A stretch of DNA of 64,000 bases from Maratus speciosus. Lineage: Eukaryota; Arthropoda; Arachnida; Araneae; Salticidae. Positions 23,741-34,620 of the stretch are shown here, piece after piece (the first letter of the stretch is position 1; every line of letters begins with the position of its first letter). The notes under the pieces were generated by a model. The model was given only the letters and a program-made list of their open reading frames with translations. It had not been told where the DNA came from and did not search any database. A program made the translations under genes and the position numbers. Where the stretch lies: positions 444,231,502 to 444,295,501 of the forward strand of contig OZ010794.1 in assembly GCA_963932465.1 (NCBI GenBank), given 5' to 3'.

Positions 23741-24298
23741 TAAAATGATCTAAAAATGATTAAATTCCCATGTATAGCTTTTGCTCCTAAAAAACTTTTT
23801 TAATGGAACGATTTTGTCCAACTTTAGCATTAAATATCTCTTAAAATAATTCTTCGATTTGAAAACTGTATGTATTAGCATGTTGATCAAACATTTCGCT
23901 ATATTACCACCGATTTTCATGTTTTTGTATGGAATAGTTTTCTTAATATTAACGAAGAAAGACCTCCGGTCACAAAAAATTCAAAACCGGCGGCGGCGGT
24001 GACAGCGTTAGTTACTTTTTTTAGAAAGGAGAGATATATAAAAAAGAAAACTTGTCTATCTGTCTGTTTGTAATTCTATAAAAATCCACAATTTGGAAGC
24101 CAAAATTGTGAAAAGATACGTACATGTGTATTAAAACATGACCGAGGCAACTAAAGTAATCCTGAATCGAAATAATTTATAGTTAATTTTTAATTAATAA
24201 AAAGCCACCAATTTAACAGAAATTTCTTATCAAATTTAAACATTTTTCGTTATAGCAGTTGCCAACAATTAAAAAACACAATAAAATTATTACTACAA

Positions 24299-24520
24299 CA
24301 ATTAATTTTCTACTACAAGATTTCCACGTGAAAAATGAAAATGAAATAAATAGTTTGCCTAATTTAAAAAAAAAGGTGAATATTACGTCATAACTTTTCT
24401 ACTGCAAGATATTCCCGTGAAAAAGGAAAATGAAATAAATAGTTTGACGAATTTTAATGAAAGTGAATATAACTTCATAACTTTTCTATTTCAAGGTTTC
24501 CACGTGAAAGAGGAAAATAT
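24299..24520 (+). repeat. ~88-bp repeat with CACGTG and TTACGTCA words, ~2.5 copies
   Basis: ttcccacgtgaaa-like starts lie at about 24321, 24409 (cccgtg) and 24497, each followed by aaaatgaaataaatagtttg and then by attacgtcataacttttcta. The same family recurs at 63140-63330. The 80-codon frame 24417-24659 is a by-product of the repeat. Confidence 0.65.
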
Positions 24521-25600
24521 TACGTCATATTGGAAATATAAAGGACGTGGTGGATATAGTATAACATCATATGAGTGTGAAAAATGTATTGAAGCATGTA
24601 AAAACCCGATTAGGGAAATATTGGCGTGTTTTAACATTATTGCTCCAATTATAAATTGAAATAAGTTCATTTATAGCTGTATTCTTTTGCGTCTGTTATA
24701 TACATTCATACATTTTTATCCAGCGTTTTCATATGATTCATTCATACAACATTTCGACTGCTTTTTTAATGTTTGTTTTTTGTTAATAAATTTTATAATC
24801 GGGTTCATAATGGCGTATGTTAGCTTGCATGATTTGCTGAATAAATATGTATGGCTTTGTAAATTACTTCAAATGACACTTTGACAGCTCAAAAGTTATG
24901 CAGACGATATATTCAGTTCTTGTGTCATACTTTATGTTGTAATCATTGCCGATTTCTTTTATTTAATACATGCTAAATACACCTCAACTTGTGCAGAATG
25001 TTTGAAAACAAAACAACACAGCGTATGTAGTGGCCAGCATACATTCATCATTTAAATCCGATCGAGCATATCTAAAACACACTCTAACGAAGCACTGCAT
25101 GCCACTGTTGATGTATTCGGTACTTTGATACTCAGATTTTGAGGAGAGAATTCCTTAAATGTTATCGACAACCTCATTGCATTCGTGGAAAATAGATATT
25201 GTACAATATTAACTATTCCGGGGGAGCACACACCATATAAAGTATAGTCCATTCTTTTTAAACATAATATATTTTTCATTTAAAGTTATTCAAATTGGTG
25301 CTCAGCGTCTGATTATGCTCTTGACATCATTTTATACAGTTAAAATTCCGATATAAGTATTTAGTGTTTCATTTTCTATTTTACTTTTAATATATTGCGT
25401 ACTTTCAATTTTATATCCATGCATGGCTGTCTTGAATGATTTGATTTCCCATTTTTTAAACAGTGTATACGAATTTATATATAAGATTTTGTAATTCTAC
25501 GAATTGTTTATTTTCATCATTTCAATTTATCGCAGTATGTGGACAATTAAACCATCTCATTTTCTTTGCTTCCACATGTTATTATTAAATCTATGTTCTC
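24521..25600. other. Remainder of the 4.7-kb insert, no recognised gene
   Basis: AT-rich sequence leading to the insert's 3' end. Short frames at 24687-24884 and 25052-25279 show no domain. Confidence 0.35.
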
Positions 25601-26529
25601 AGCAATATCGCTCTGACTAATCCCTCTGAGGGAAGTCCTAGTTTTAAAACGAGCTTATTTTAAGGGCTGTATCCAAATTGAAGTTCCTGGATTGTTCACC
25701 GAGAGAGCCCCTTCCTTGATCAAGGCATCTTAAGCGCCACTCAAGGAGTCAATGAAGCATGTTAAATTACAGTACAGCAGAATAAATTTCAAAATGTCTA
25801 CTCACTTCCATCATAGACGGCCCCTTAAACCATCATTTTGCCGTTTTTTAAGCATAATTTGAAAACTACTTGGAATAAAAATGTGAAATTTTTGAATTTC
25901 CATAAAGCAGGACTTAATAAATCTAAATCCATCAAAAAAATTGTAGGTTGCAATTCATAATTTTTTCGAATATTAATTTCATAATTCATAATTCATATCA
26001 TAAAATTATAAAAATTGCAAATTCAGCTTATTTATGTTTGGGTATATTAGTATTATTACTACAAAAAAAAAATAGCACATTAGGAGCATAGTTTCGAGAG
26101 ATATAAATAAAAATATGAAAATGTAATTTAACATTAGAAGCACTAAATTTTGAATGTTTATAATTCAAAAACTTATCATTCAAATGACTTGAAATTTGGT
26201 GTCTAGGCATAGTTTGAACGGAAGATATGAAATATCTCGTTAAAATTGGGCATTGCCATTGAAAAAAACGAAGTTTGGATTCGTTTTAATATGTAGATGA
26301 CCCCTAAGAAAATTTTATATGCATCATTTAAAAGTAGACTTTATTTCCAATCGTTCGGTACCAGTAACTTTCTTCTACGATGATTTGCTGAGGAGTTAGT
26401 AGGGGGTGTAAACTTTTTTTTTCCACGACTGTACATAAAATAAAATGCAAGTAAAAGGTTATATAAATCTCAAATTGCGATAATCAAATTACGAAAAAAA
26501 TCAAATTATTAAAAGTAGACTCAAAAAAG

Positions 26530-26993
26530 TGAAATAGCCTTTTAGCCAGTAGTCAACCGTGGTGGCCGATTACTGAACATGTAAGTAAATATAATACCCA
26601 ATAGTCGGCCACATTAAAAATAAATAATACAAACACACTTATTGAATTTTGATACTGAAAAAAATAGTTTATTAAACTTTTTAATAGTAGATTCTTCTAA
26701 TTTTAGAAAATAATAAAAAATAAATTAATACTAGTCTTTTAAAAATTTTGTCATCGGTTAACAAAAAAATAGCAAAAACGGTTATTTGACCGCAACCAAA
26801 TAAAAAATGGCTGATTACTAACGCAATAAAAATACCCACAATTCTTTGCTGATGGCTTATGATGTATAAAGGATGGCTACATATAGGGGGATTGTAATAT
26901 TTCATTTGAAATCAAAAATAAGCAATTCATAACGTATTTTATCTCAAAGTGGCCGACTACTGGGGGGTGGCCGACTACTGGTGCATTTACCCT
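26530..26993. mobile_element. Candidate MITE with agtcggccac subterminal repeats
   Basis: The right terminus reads gtggccgactactgggg...gtgcatttaccctat and ends near 26993. A degenerate inverted left end (agccagtagtcaaccg near 26540) and a further agtcggccac near 26595 mark the other side. The gccgatta/gtggccgac words are repeated. Non-coding. It abuts, and may interrupt, the Helitron relic that starts immediately downstream. Confidence 0.55.
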
Positions 26994-26994
26994 A

Positions 26995-27450
26995 TCTTTT
27001 TAATTCACTCGATTTGCCAGGGATGCCACCGCATACTGCAATTGACAATCGGCCTGCCAATTATGATGATGCGAAATATTCACAACCCAAATTTTTTGAA
27101 CGACATGCGGCTTGCAGTAAAAAAATAATGTACAACTTCGTAGAAGCAACAATCTTGACAGGATCCTTCAAAGGTGAAGCTGTTCTCATTCCTCGCATTC
27201 CTTTGATTTCAATGGACGCGCACTTTCAATTTAAGATATTGCAATTATCTATTTGATTAGCATTTGTAATCTCCATTAACAAAGCTTAGGGCCAAGCTTT
27301 AAAATTCTGCGGTTTAGATCTAGACATGAATTGCTTCTCATACGGGCAATTATGTGTATTGTGTTCTAGAATCGGCAAATCAGACAATCTCTATATCTGC
27401 GCAGACAATGTAACAACAAAAAATATTGTATACCCACAAGTATGGTGAAA
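26995..27450 (+). pseudogene. Helitron helicase C-terminal fragment
   Basis: The plus-strand frames read FNSLDLPGMPPH, then after a scrambled stretch VEATILTGSFKGEAVLIPRI, PLISMDAHFQFKILQLSI, a stop, and further pieces resembling ...INKA*GQALKF.GLDL...CFSYGQLCVLCSRI.... This matches in order the end of the Pif1-family helicase of RepHel proteins, the enzyme that unwinds DNA for rolling-circle transposition of Helitrons. It is broken by a frameshift around the A-run near 27120 and by at least two in-frame stops after 27240. The N-terminal Rep domain and most of the helicase are absent. Confidence 0.82.
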
Positions 27451-27499
27451 TTAAACATATTAGAAACGTGCACTTTCTCTTTTCTTTATTTTCCATTTA

Positions 27500-27540
27500 G
27501 CCAGACTGAGCCACAACAACGCGTGGCCGGGTACAGCTAG
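27500..27540 (+). mobile_element. Helitron 3' terminus
   Basis: caacaacgcgtggccgggta followed by cagctag at 27534-27540, then T. A GC-rich hairpin-forming segment about ten bases before a final CTAG, with insertion before T, is the standard Helitron 3' end. It lies just downstream of the helicase fragment in the correct orientation, so the two belong to one truncated element. Confidence 0.85.
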
Positions 27541-27727
27541 TAAATAAATATTTAAAATATTCTAAAGGATAGACGATTTTTAGAACTTAAAAATTATAAA
27601 CATTACATATGAAAAAAATTGCATGTTATTTTACACATATTTCATACTCCATTTTATTAAATTATTCTATAATATGCATAAAATTTTTTATAATGATTTT
27701 CATCAGTCGAATAAGGTAGTCAGAAAC
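27541..27727. other. AT-rich spacer
   Basis: No recognised feature. Confidence 0.35.
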
Positions 27728-27782
27728 GTTGGGTCCCGCTAAGTGATTTGCCAGGGCACCACATGACATTGCGCCGGCCCTG
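27728..27782 (-). mobile_element. hAT-type terminal fragment
   Basis: Read on the minus strand it begins cagggccggcgcaatgtcat, a very common hAT start. It abuts at 27783 the dispersed repeat whose second copy lacks it, so this is one end of an insertion. The other end is not recognisable, so the element is truncated. Confidence 0.55.
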
Positions 27783-28600
27783 AGGGACATTATCTCCATT
27801 AAAGCAATGTTGTGCAAATTGTTCCATATTTCGGAATGTAGTTGGCGTTATATCTAAATGTTACTTTTCGTTTGTTTTAGAAATTTATGAACGCGATCAT
27901 AAATCGATTGTGGACAGAAAGTACTGAAGGAATGTGATAAAAGATGTAGTGTTATTATGCTGCCATCATGTCTCTTAGAAGAGAAAAAAAATGTCACTTT
28001 TATTCTTCATATAATATTTAGAGGTTGCTATAATTATCAAAATCGTCTTACTTTTTTTTTACTTCTTCTTTTTTCTTTACTTTTTTCTCACTTCTTTTTG
28101 TACAGTGCATCTATTTTCAATAGTAGTCATTGTTTTCTTTTAACTTTTGTAATAATTAAGATAATTTAATTGAATTTATCATATTTTACTTTGTTGATGC
28201 TGTCTAGCGACGTACCATGACGCCTGGTGAATGGGGACATTATCTGCATTAAAACAATGCTTTACTAAATGTTCCATATTTCGGAATGTGGTTGACGTTA
28301 TATCTAAGTGTTACTTTTCATTTCTTTTCAAAATTTATGTGTATGATTCTAAATCCATTGTGGATAGAAAGTGCTGAAGGAATGTGATAAAAGATGTACT
28401 ATTATGCTGTCATCATTCCTCTCAGAAGAGGAAATAAAAATGCCACTTTTATTCTTATAATATTTAGAGGCTGATATAAATATCAAAATCTTCTTACTTT
28501 TTCGCATTAGTGCGATAGCTTTTGTTAAATATTGAAAGTAACGGTTTTACTAAAATTATTTTAAAGGACCAAATTTATGATTTGTTACTTCCGAACATGT
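27783..28600 (+). repeat. Tandem duplication of dispersed repeat (~440-bp spacing)
   Basis: Two direct copies start at ggacattatctccattaaag (27783) and ggacattatctgcattaaaa (28226). Both continue with tgttccatatttcggaatgt, attgtggacagaaagt or its variant, gaaggaatgtgataaaagat and an agaagag...tttattctt block. This is the same family as 9.1 and 11 kb. The frame at 27957-28169 is within it. Confidence 0.75.
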
Positions 28601-29273
28601 TAGAGGAAACTCTATCTATTTTTTTTTTCAAATTATGCTCACTTCTGTCTCTTCGATGTGACATTAAAAACATTAAATTTAGAAACTGGTTTTATATTCA
28701 TTTGAATATCGTATAAAAATTAAAACATGTGTTAATGTTAAAATATACAGGTTGTATATAATGACTCTTTACTGTTTCGAGTTTTTATCACAAACACTCC
28801 CTCAGGAATCACTTAAAGTACATAATTTTAATGTTTGATGCATGTTAGATTGTAATTCATAAAAGTGCAAATGCACGGAATTTCACTTAACTGTCTGTTT
28901 TTATTCGCAGATGAGATGTGAACTTAAAAATTAGTGAGTAGATTCTCGAATTTTTTTCTTATCCTTAGTGGAACAATCATGTCTGAAGTTTTTTCATTAT
29001 CTCCATGAAAGCTTTGACTGAATACATTGTTTTTTGTTTAAAAAGTGCGTTTTCATTTCAAATAATAGTTTGTTTCAATTGTCAGAATCAAATTACATTT
29101 TTAATAAACATTTACAATTACAAAAACTTTTTAAAATATAGGACTAGGATAATGCATTTCTGTATCATTTTGATTCTGCTTTAAATTTGCAGACACAAGA
29201 TATATGTTTAAAAACACATTTGAAACTGTCAATTATATTCCCAGCATGTGTTTAATCATCATCAATCTAGTTA
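28601..29273. other. No recognisable feature
   Basis: AT-rich, with no repeats or open frames that I can support. Confidence 0.35.
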
Positions 29274-29845
29274 CAGGGGTTCTCAAACTGTGGTACGAGT
29301 ACCAGTACTGGTACCTGAAGCTCTGTTTACTGGACACGAAATCCCGATACTGGTACTTGAATTTTGATTAGAATTTTTAGACAAATAGAGCTAATGCTTC
29401 ATTACATGTTGAGCTCACCTTTCATCCTCCCTGAAAAAAACGAAAAGTTTTCTTCTATTACTATATCGTATGTGAGTATATTACTTTCTTCAATGATCTT
29501 CGATCTCGTAATTATAAGACGTTTATTTTCTGAATGTGTGTGAGTTTCTTACGTAAGTTATTCACGTTAAATTTTATTATGTGTATTTGTCTCTTGATAG
29601 AATACATAGTATTCATATAACAGACAAATGACGAACAAGGTGACTTCAAACGTATATTTTTTATTTCCATTTTTAACAAAGCTATGTAGTATTTGTTCAC
29701 AGTTGAAATACATCAGTATTTGACACTTGAAAATGATACGCTTTATATTGGTTTTTCTGTATTAGCTTTGAGTTTGTCATCTAGTGGTACGCAGAAGTAT
29801 TGACTTCTATCTTGTGGTACGTCGGTCTACAAGTTTGGGAACCTT
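29274..29845. mobile_element. hAT-type MITE, ~572 bp
   Basis: It begins caggggttctcaaactgtgg and ends in the inverted partner ctacaagtttgggaacc at about 29845. Subterminal ggtac words (gtggtacgagtaccagtact; ggtacgtcggtc) cluster at both ends. The CAGGGGTTC start is characteristic of hAT elements. I could not match the expected 8-bp target duplication, so the right end may be slightly eroded. Confidence 0.7.
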
Positions 29846-30572
29846 TATAAATATATACTAGACCAGGAGTTTAGTAGTTATCTAAGAGATATGGGAAATA
29901 TGCGACATATGTGTAAATAAGCAGATATGCTTTATTATACATAAATTTGATAAATTCTCACTTTTAAGAATTTAACTGGTAACTTTGAACTGTTACAATC
30001 GACTACCATTTCTAATGAATACAAAAATTATGAATGTATTTTATTAAAATACACAAATGGGAAATGCACATTTAATTTTTAGTTGATATTATAAAACAGT
30101 AATCTTAAACTTCAAGACTTCAAGGCATATTTCATAACGTTAAAATCAAAATGTTATTTCATATTATACATTTTTCTAAAATATATATTTTTTAATTTTG
30201 AAAAATGATTTTTAAAAGAATTTTTTTTAATTTTTAATATAGCCATTCATTATTACAAAAGTTATCGGATTTTGAATATGTTAATTAAATTTATGGACAG
30301 GTACATAAAAAATAAACTCGGAAAGGGAGATTTATATTGTAAGTAAGTTGAAAATCAATTTAATCTATTTATTTCGTATCTTTATTTCCTATTGATATTG
30401 CTGTTTAGAATTTATTATTGCAGTTAGTCGAAATTAAATGCTATTTGTTACTGGAACGAAGTTATATTGATGTGGGGTATCCAAATTTGTGTTATTTATC
30501 AATAGAGCGATTTACTTAAGTATAATGTACCGTAAGTTATATTTTTAACTTTAGAAATGAACTTTTGTACAA
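29846..30572. other. No recognisable feature
   Basis: AT-rich sequence with no gene or classified repeat. Confidence 0.35.
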
Positions 30573-30732
30573 CACTTTTGGGTAGCTTTCATTACAAAAA
30601 ATAAAAAGCTACCTATTGCAGCCGTCCAGAGGAAAGCACTTCTGGAAAATTTTAATATATTTTCACCGATCATGACCCCTAGACAACAAAACCACCCTCC
30701 GTTCAAACGTGACATATATATATATATATATA
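30573..30732 (+). repeat. Hairpin-headed dispersed repeat plus (TA)n
   Basis: A ggtagcttt...aaagctacc hairpin (about 30581-30616) is followed by ctattgcag, an aaaaccaccc block and (TA)n. The same order (hairpin, ctacctattgcagtcgt, ccaaaaccaccc, (TA)n) occurs at 62665-62860. Confidence 0.65.
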
Positions 30733-31950
30733 CTAGTGCAAATACCCGTCCTAGGACGGTGGGTAAAAATTGTGTTTTTCACTTAAAATTTGACAAACTG
30801 ATTAAAAAATAATTGACAATATGGAAGCGTTTAGATGAGCAATGTTCGGCTAGTTTATATTCTAATAAACACACAATTAGCTTTTACAATATTTCTGGGT
30901 AAACCAGGTTTTCCGGCTAATATACTATAACAAAATTAAGATTTCTTAATAAAAGAAAAATTTAATAAATATGCAATAAAAGTGCGTAATTAAAGCAGTC
31001 TGCTGCAACTATTGAAATAATACTATTTTTTTAATAACACTTTGAAATTGTATTTTTATCGTTTACCCACCCCCCTTCCTCCCCCTCCATTTTTTTAAAT
31101 ATGTATATTGATTAATAAATAAGTATCACGGGTTGAATCCCATCCGTCTAATCCCCTAAGCTTCTGTCCTCCTGATGCAAAGCTATAAATCAAAAATTAT
31201 TAATTTTACTTTTCGTATAAATATTAATTTTTTACTTTTAAAATATGGAATATGTTTGGGTTTTTTTTTTAAGTTTAAATTTACATACACCTAGTATATA
31301 GAAAAAGAAAATATAAGTAATGTGTAATTTAAAAATAAGTTACAAAATGACAGGATATTATTTCGGGGAGGGGGGGGGGCGACTAATCCCCTAAGCTTCT
31401 GTCCTCCTGATGCAAAGCTATAAATCAAAAAGTATTAATTTTACTTTTCGTATAAATATTAATTTTTTACTTTCAAAATATGGAATATGTTTGATTTTTT
31501 TTTAAGCTTAAATTTACATACAGCTGTATATAGAAAAGGAAAATATAAGTAATGTGTAATTTAAAAATAAGTTACAAAATAATAAGTCTAAAATATTTAA
31601 ATTGATTGCTTTTTTAAAAGAAAGTCAGTCTTATCATTTTTTTGCAGGGAAAAAAAGGATATTTTTAAAAATACCATATCATTGTTTTCCGTGATTAAAA
31701 TTCCTTACCTGTCGCAAAGAAAATTTAATATGATTGCAACTTAATACTTGAATGAATCTCAGTTAGGAAGAAGTGTCTACCACTGCTCAATTATCAGGAT
31801 TTGTAACCTTGAGAAGTAATCGCGGGATTCTTGTTTCTTGTCAACCAATGGGAGAATGGAACATTTCACCCTTGAGTCTGTTTCTCGGAGACTGGTAAGA
31901 TTGATGGATTCGCCCCGCCCTGCGTCACACTGCCTTTTATTATATAGAGA
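30733..31950 (-). mobile_element. Non-autonomous Helitron, 1218 bp, both ends present
   Basis: On the minus strand it starts tctctatataataaaaggca at 31950, preceded by A, and ends in a palindromic hairpin (ccgtcctaggacgg), gtatttgca and CTAG at 30733, followed by T. These are the canonical Helitron features: TC start, hairpin, CTRR end and insertion between A and T. It contains an internal direct duplication of about 200 bp (31141-31346 and 31383-31580, sharing ctaagcttctgtcctcctga). No Rep/helicase coding. Its 5' end lies at the edge of a host repeat that recurs intact at 32.3 kb. Confidence 0.87.
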
Positions 31951-31959
31951 TATGTTTAA

Positions 31960-32365
31960 TTGTATGCATAATAAATAACAATGTCTCGACCGAGTTCGTT
32001 GGCCAGCTTCATCCGCCATCTTATTTCAAAATGACGGCCAATTAAAAAAAATAGTTTTAAAATTTAAAAAGCGGAACGAATAAATTAAACACTGAAAAAT
32101 ATTTTTTTCTTAAGAGTTTGACCTTGATACAAGGATTCCGGAGTATATTTTGTTTTGTCTTTATCTTAAAAAATGTCTGAGATAAAGCAGCTTGAATTTC
32201 TAGTATGGCTGACATTTTGAAACAATCTGATTTTCGTCATGCTGTAACTCTCGTATTTATAAACTGATTTGGATGAGATTGATTGTATGCATAGTACATA
32301 CCAATGTCTCGACCGAGTTCGTTGGCCAGATTCATCCGCCATCTTGTTTCAAAATGACGGTCATT
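31960..32365 (+). repeat. Direct duplication, ~322-bp spacing
   Basis: aatgtctcgaccgagttcgt and the following ggccag(c/a)ttcatccgccatctt block occur at about 31979 and 32302, with ttcaaaatgacgg(c/t)ca after both. The small minus-strand frame at 31777-32019 straddles the Helitron edge and this repeat, and is not a gene. Confidence 0.75.
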
Positions 32366-33110
32366 TGCTCCGTGCACTGCCGCGTAATGCTTAAATATTA
32401 TTAATATCCATTAGCTTCAAATTCTCGCCAAGCTTGGCGACACTTGTCGAAATATCGCCAAATGTGGCGACCAAAAATAAGTAACCATAAATGGTGCTAA
32501 CTTGGCTATAGCTTACTAATATGGCGCACTAATTTCCACTAATTACTAATTTGGCGCAATTCTCATTAAAATTCAGTATTGACGAATATTCTCTTATCGG
32601 GTTCGTAGCATTTTAGCTTCTTAAAATTTGAGTAAAATTAGCTTCGAGTAAACCTTGCAACATTTTAAAACCAAGAAATACGAAAACTACCTCTTCCTCC
32701 CGGCACTGGCTGAAAGGACATTTGTTTTTCAATTCTACGAAATAATAAAATTCAAAGATCATTATTAACAGACCAGCATGCATCAATTTTTAAATTAGCC
32801 ACAACTTGGTAAATTAAACAAAATTTTGTTGATTTAATTCATTACATTTGATTTTGTAGATTTGATAGAATCGTTCAAAAGCTAGGGTAAAAAAATTATG
32901 AATAATAATAACTTTGAACAACTGCATGAATATTTTTTAAATGCTGTAATAGATATGTAAATATGTTATTCTGCGCGGCGATAATATTATAAATCTCCTC
33001 TTTTTTCTTATAACGTGACCCACGACTTTGTATATAATACTTAAATTAGACCTAGATGGTGAACGAAATTGAGATGCACTGAAAGTTCGTTAACGTTTAT
33101 CACAGTATAA
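32366..33110. other. Unclassified sequence
   Basis: Some reiterated words (tggcgacc, actaatttggcgca) lie near 32425-32570. There is no clear unit and no gene. Confidence 0.35.
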
Positions 33111-33419
33111 CTAGCCGCCCGTGCCAAACCATTTGATCTCCTTTAAATGTATTCTAACCGTTGTATCGTGCTACTTTCATTCATAATTTATTTTACATGC
33201 CCAATCCTTCACAAATCGGAAAGCTCTGACAGAGAAATCGAGAACTCGGTATTTTTATGTTAGCCAGGCTCAGGTTATAAATCGCCAAACTCTACTCCCA
33301 CCGCATTATTTCGTATTTCATTAATTTCATTTAAAATATAATCCTTTCGCTCATTTTATCTAAAATACGTAACTTTAATTTAAATCTTAAACGTTTAAAA
33401 TTAACGACTTTCACTTATT

Positions 33420-33461
<42 letters not shown>

Positions 33462-34042
33462 AAAGAAAGAAAAAAGAAAAAAAAAATAATACCATAAACC
33501 AAGACCTTTAATTTCGACATTCAAAGCCCTGTTTTAATCACGACGCGAAAAATAAAAAATGCTACTGGCGTGTTATAAAATGCTATGGGCGAGACTTGCG
33601 CACGGCTAAAATAAAAGTACCAAGAACATTTATGTAGTTTTACTAGTAAAAATAATTTTCATTAAAAATGGCCGCCTTGCATATGAAAAGCGAAGCGGTC
33701 AGTCCGTGATTGTTTATGATAATCACATGACTTTGACTATTATAAAATAGATGCTTGACCCTATCTGGTTTCTTTCGCAGAATTTTAGTACAGTCGCCGT
33801 CAGTTTTTTGCAAAAACTAAAAAAAAAAATTATCGACGGATTTAAACACAAATTGGATATTCTCATGTGAAAAAAAAAAAAAAATCCATATTTGCTCTGA
33901 AATTTTCAAATCGATATCTTGATTTTAGCCAGTTGGTGAAAATTGTAATCATTTTTACTGTCACAAACCATTCGCTGTCATCGGCAAAATATAAATAATC
34001 GCTTTTTTGCCGCCACGTATCTTAGCGTTTTATATTTAGAGA
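33111..34042 (-). mobile_element. Second non-autonomous Helitron, 932 bp
   Basis: On the minus strand it starts tctctaaatataaaacgcta at 34042, preceded by A, and ends gcacgggcggctag at 33111, followed by T. The 5' end closely resembles that of the Helitron at 30733-31950. The expected 3' hairpin is weaker than in that copy, so the 3' assignment is less certain. It holds an A38 tract at 33424-33461. No coding. Confidence 0.7.
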
Positions 34043-34199
34043 TGAAGTTAGTTGAATATATAGCTCTCTAAATAACAAAAAATAGAAGAATATTTACAGT
34101 CCATTAGTTCATTTAGAGTAAAGTACGCTTACTTGTTAAAACTTTTTACACATATACCCATTTAATTCTTACTATTATTCATATAATTTCTAAATCCTA

Positions 34200-34620
34200 A
34201 GAAAATCATGATTAATTATTTCTGTTTCTCTGAAAGGCAAGTTCTGTTTAAGATGACCTTGTAAGACACGACATCTTCTTAATTTGTTGAAAAGTTTTCA
34301 CGTAGCATGAAATCTGTTTCTTTAGATTGTTTAATTAAAAGTCTATTCGGTAAAGTCCCTAGAAAAAAGAAATAATTAAAATAAATAATGGTGAACGTGC
34401 CACTTTCACAAAACAAATAAGCTAAGAGTAAATATTTTGGAATGACTGTAGTATAATAAATGAAACTTAAAAAGAACAGAGGAATTTTAACAGAATATTT
34501 TAATTGGGTCATATATGTGCAATTGTACGCAGTTTTATGCGCATAAAAAGGTATTAGTTTACATAAACATTTATTTAAATTATAAAAAACCAAATACTGA
34601 GAGCAGAAGAATTTTCTCCT
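34200..34620 (+). repeat. Dispersed repeat A, copy 1
   Basis: About 420 bp align in order with 36845-37250, sharing catgattaatt, tctctgaaag, taattaaaataaataatggt and a tatgc/gcataaaaa block near the end. Orientation is the same. Overlapping frames on both strands (34279-34709) have no domain. Confidence 0.7.

Larger units (their letters stand above)
20911..25641 (+). mobile_element. Helentron/HINE-like rolling-circle candidate, 4.73 kb
   Basis: It inserted cleanly between A (20910) and T (25642) of the split TIR element. It ends gtcctag after a short hairpin (tccct-ctg-aggga, about 25621-25633). A subterminal inverted pair, ggctaatactcagcgaaata near 20930-20950 against caatatcgctctgactaatc near 25601-25621, resembles the asymmetric inverted repeats of DINE-1/HINE elements. 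It carries a microsatellite and a 146-bp minisatellite, another hallmark of that group. No Rep/helicase coding is present, so it is non-autonomous. Classification is inference; the boundaries are seen directly. Confidence 0.62.
20632..26431. mobile_element. ~1.07-kb TIR element, copy 2, split by a 4.7-kb insert
   Basis: The left part, 20632-20910, matches the first 280 bp of copy 1. The right part, 25642-26431, matches the remainder and ends in a clean ccacgactg inverted terminus followed by TA. Taking out 20911-25641 restores a contiguous match to copy 1 (aattaatta joined to ttttaaaacgag) and a length of about 1069 bp, so the insert boundary is defined by comparison with an empty site. Confidence 0.85.

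Noticed and set aside
26981..27256. Novel 91-residue host protein
   Set aside because: The internal VEATILTG...VLIPRIP region and the downstream frames match the Helitron helicase C-terminus, and a Helitron 3' end follows.
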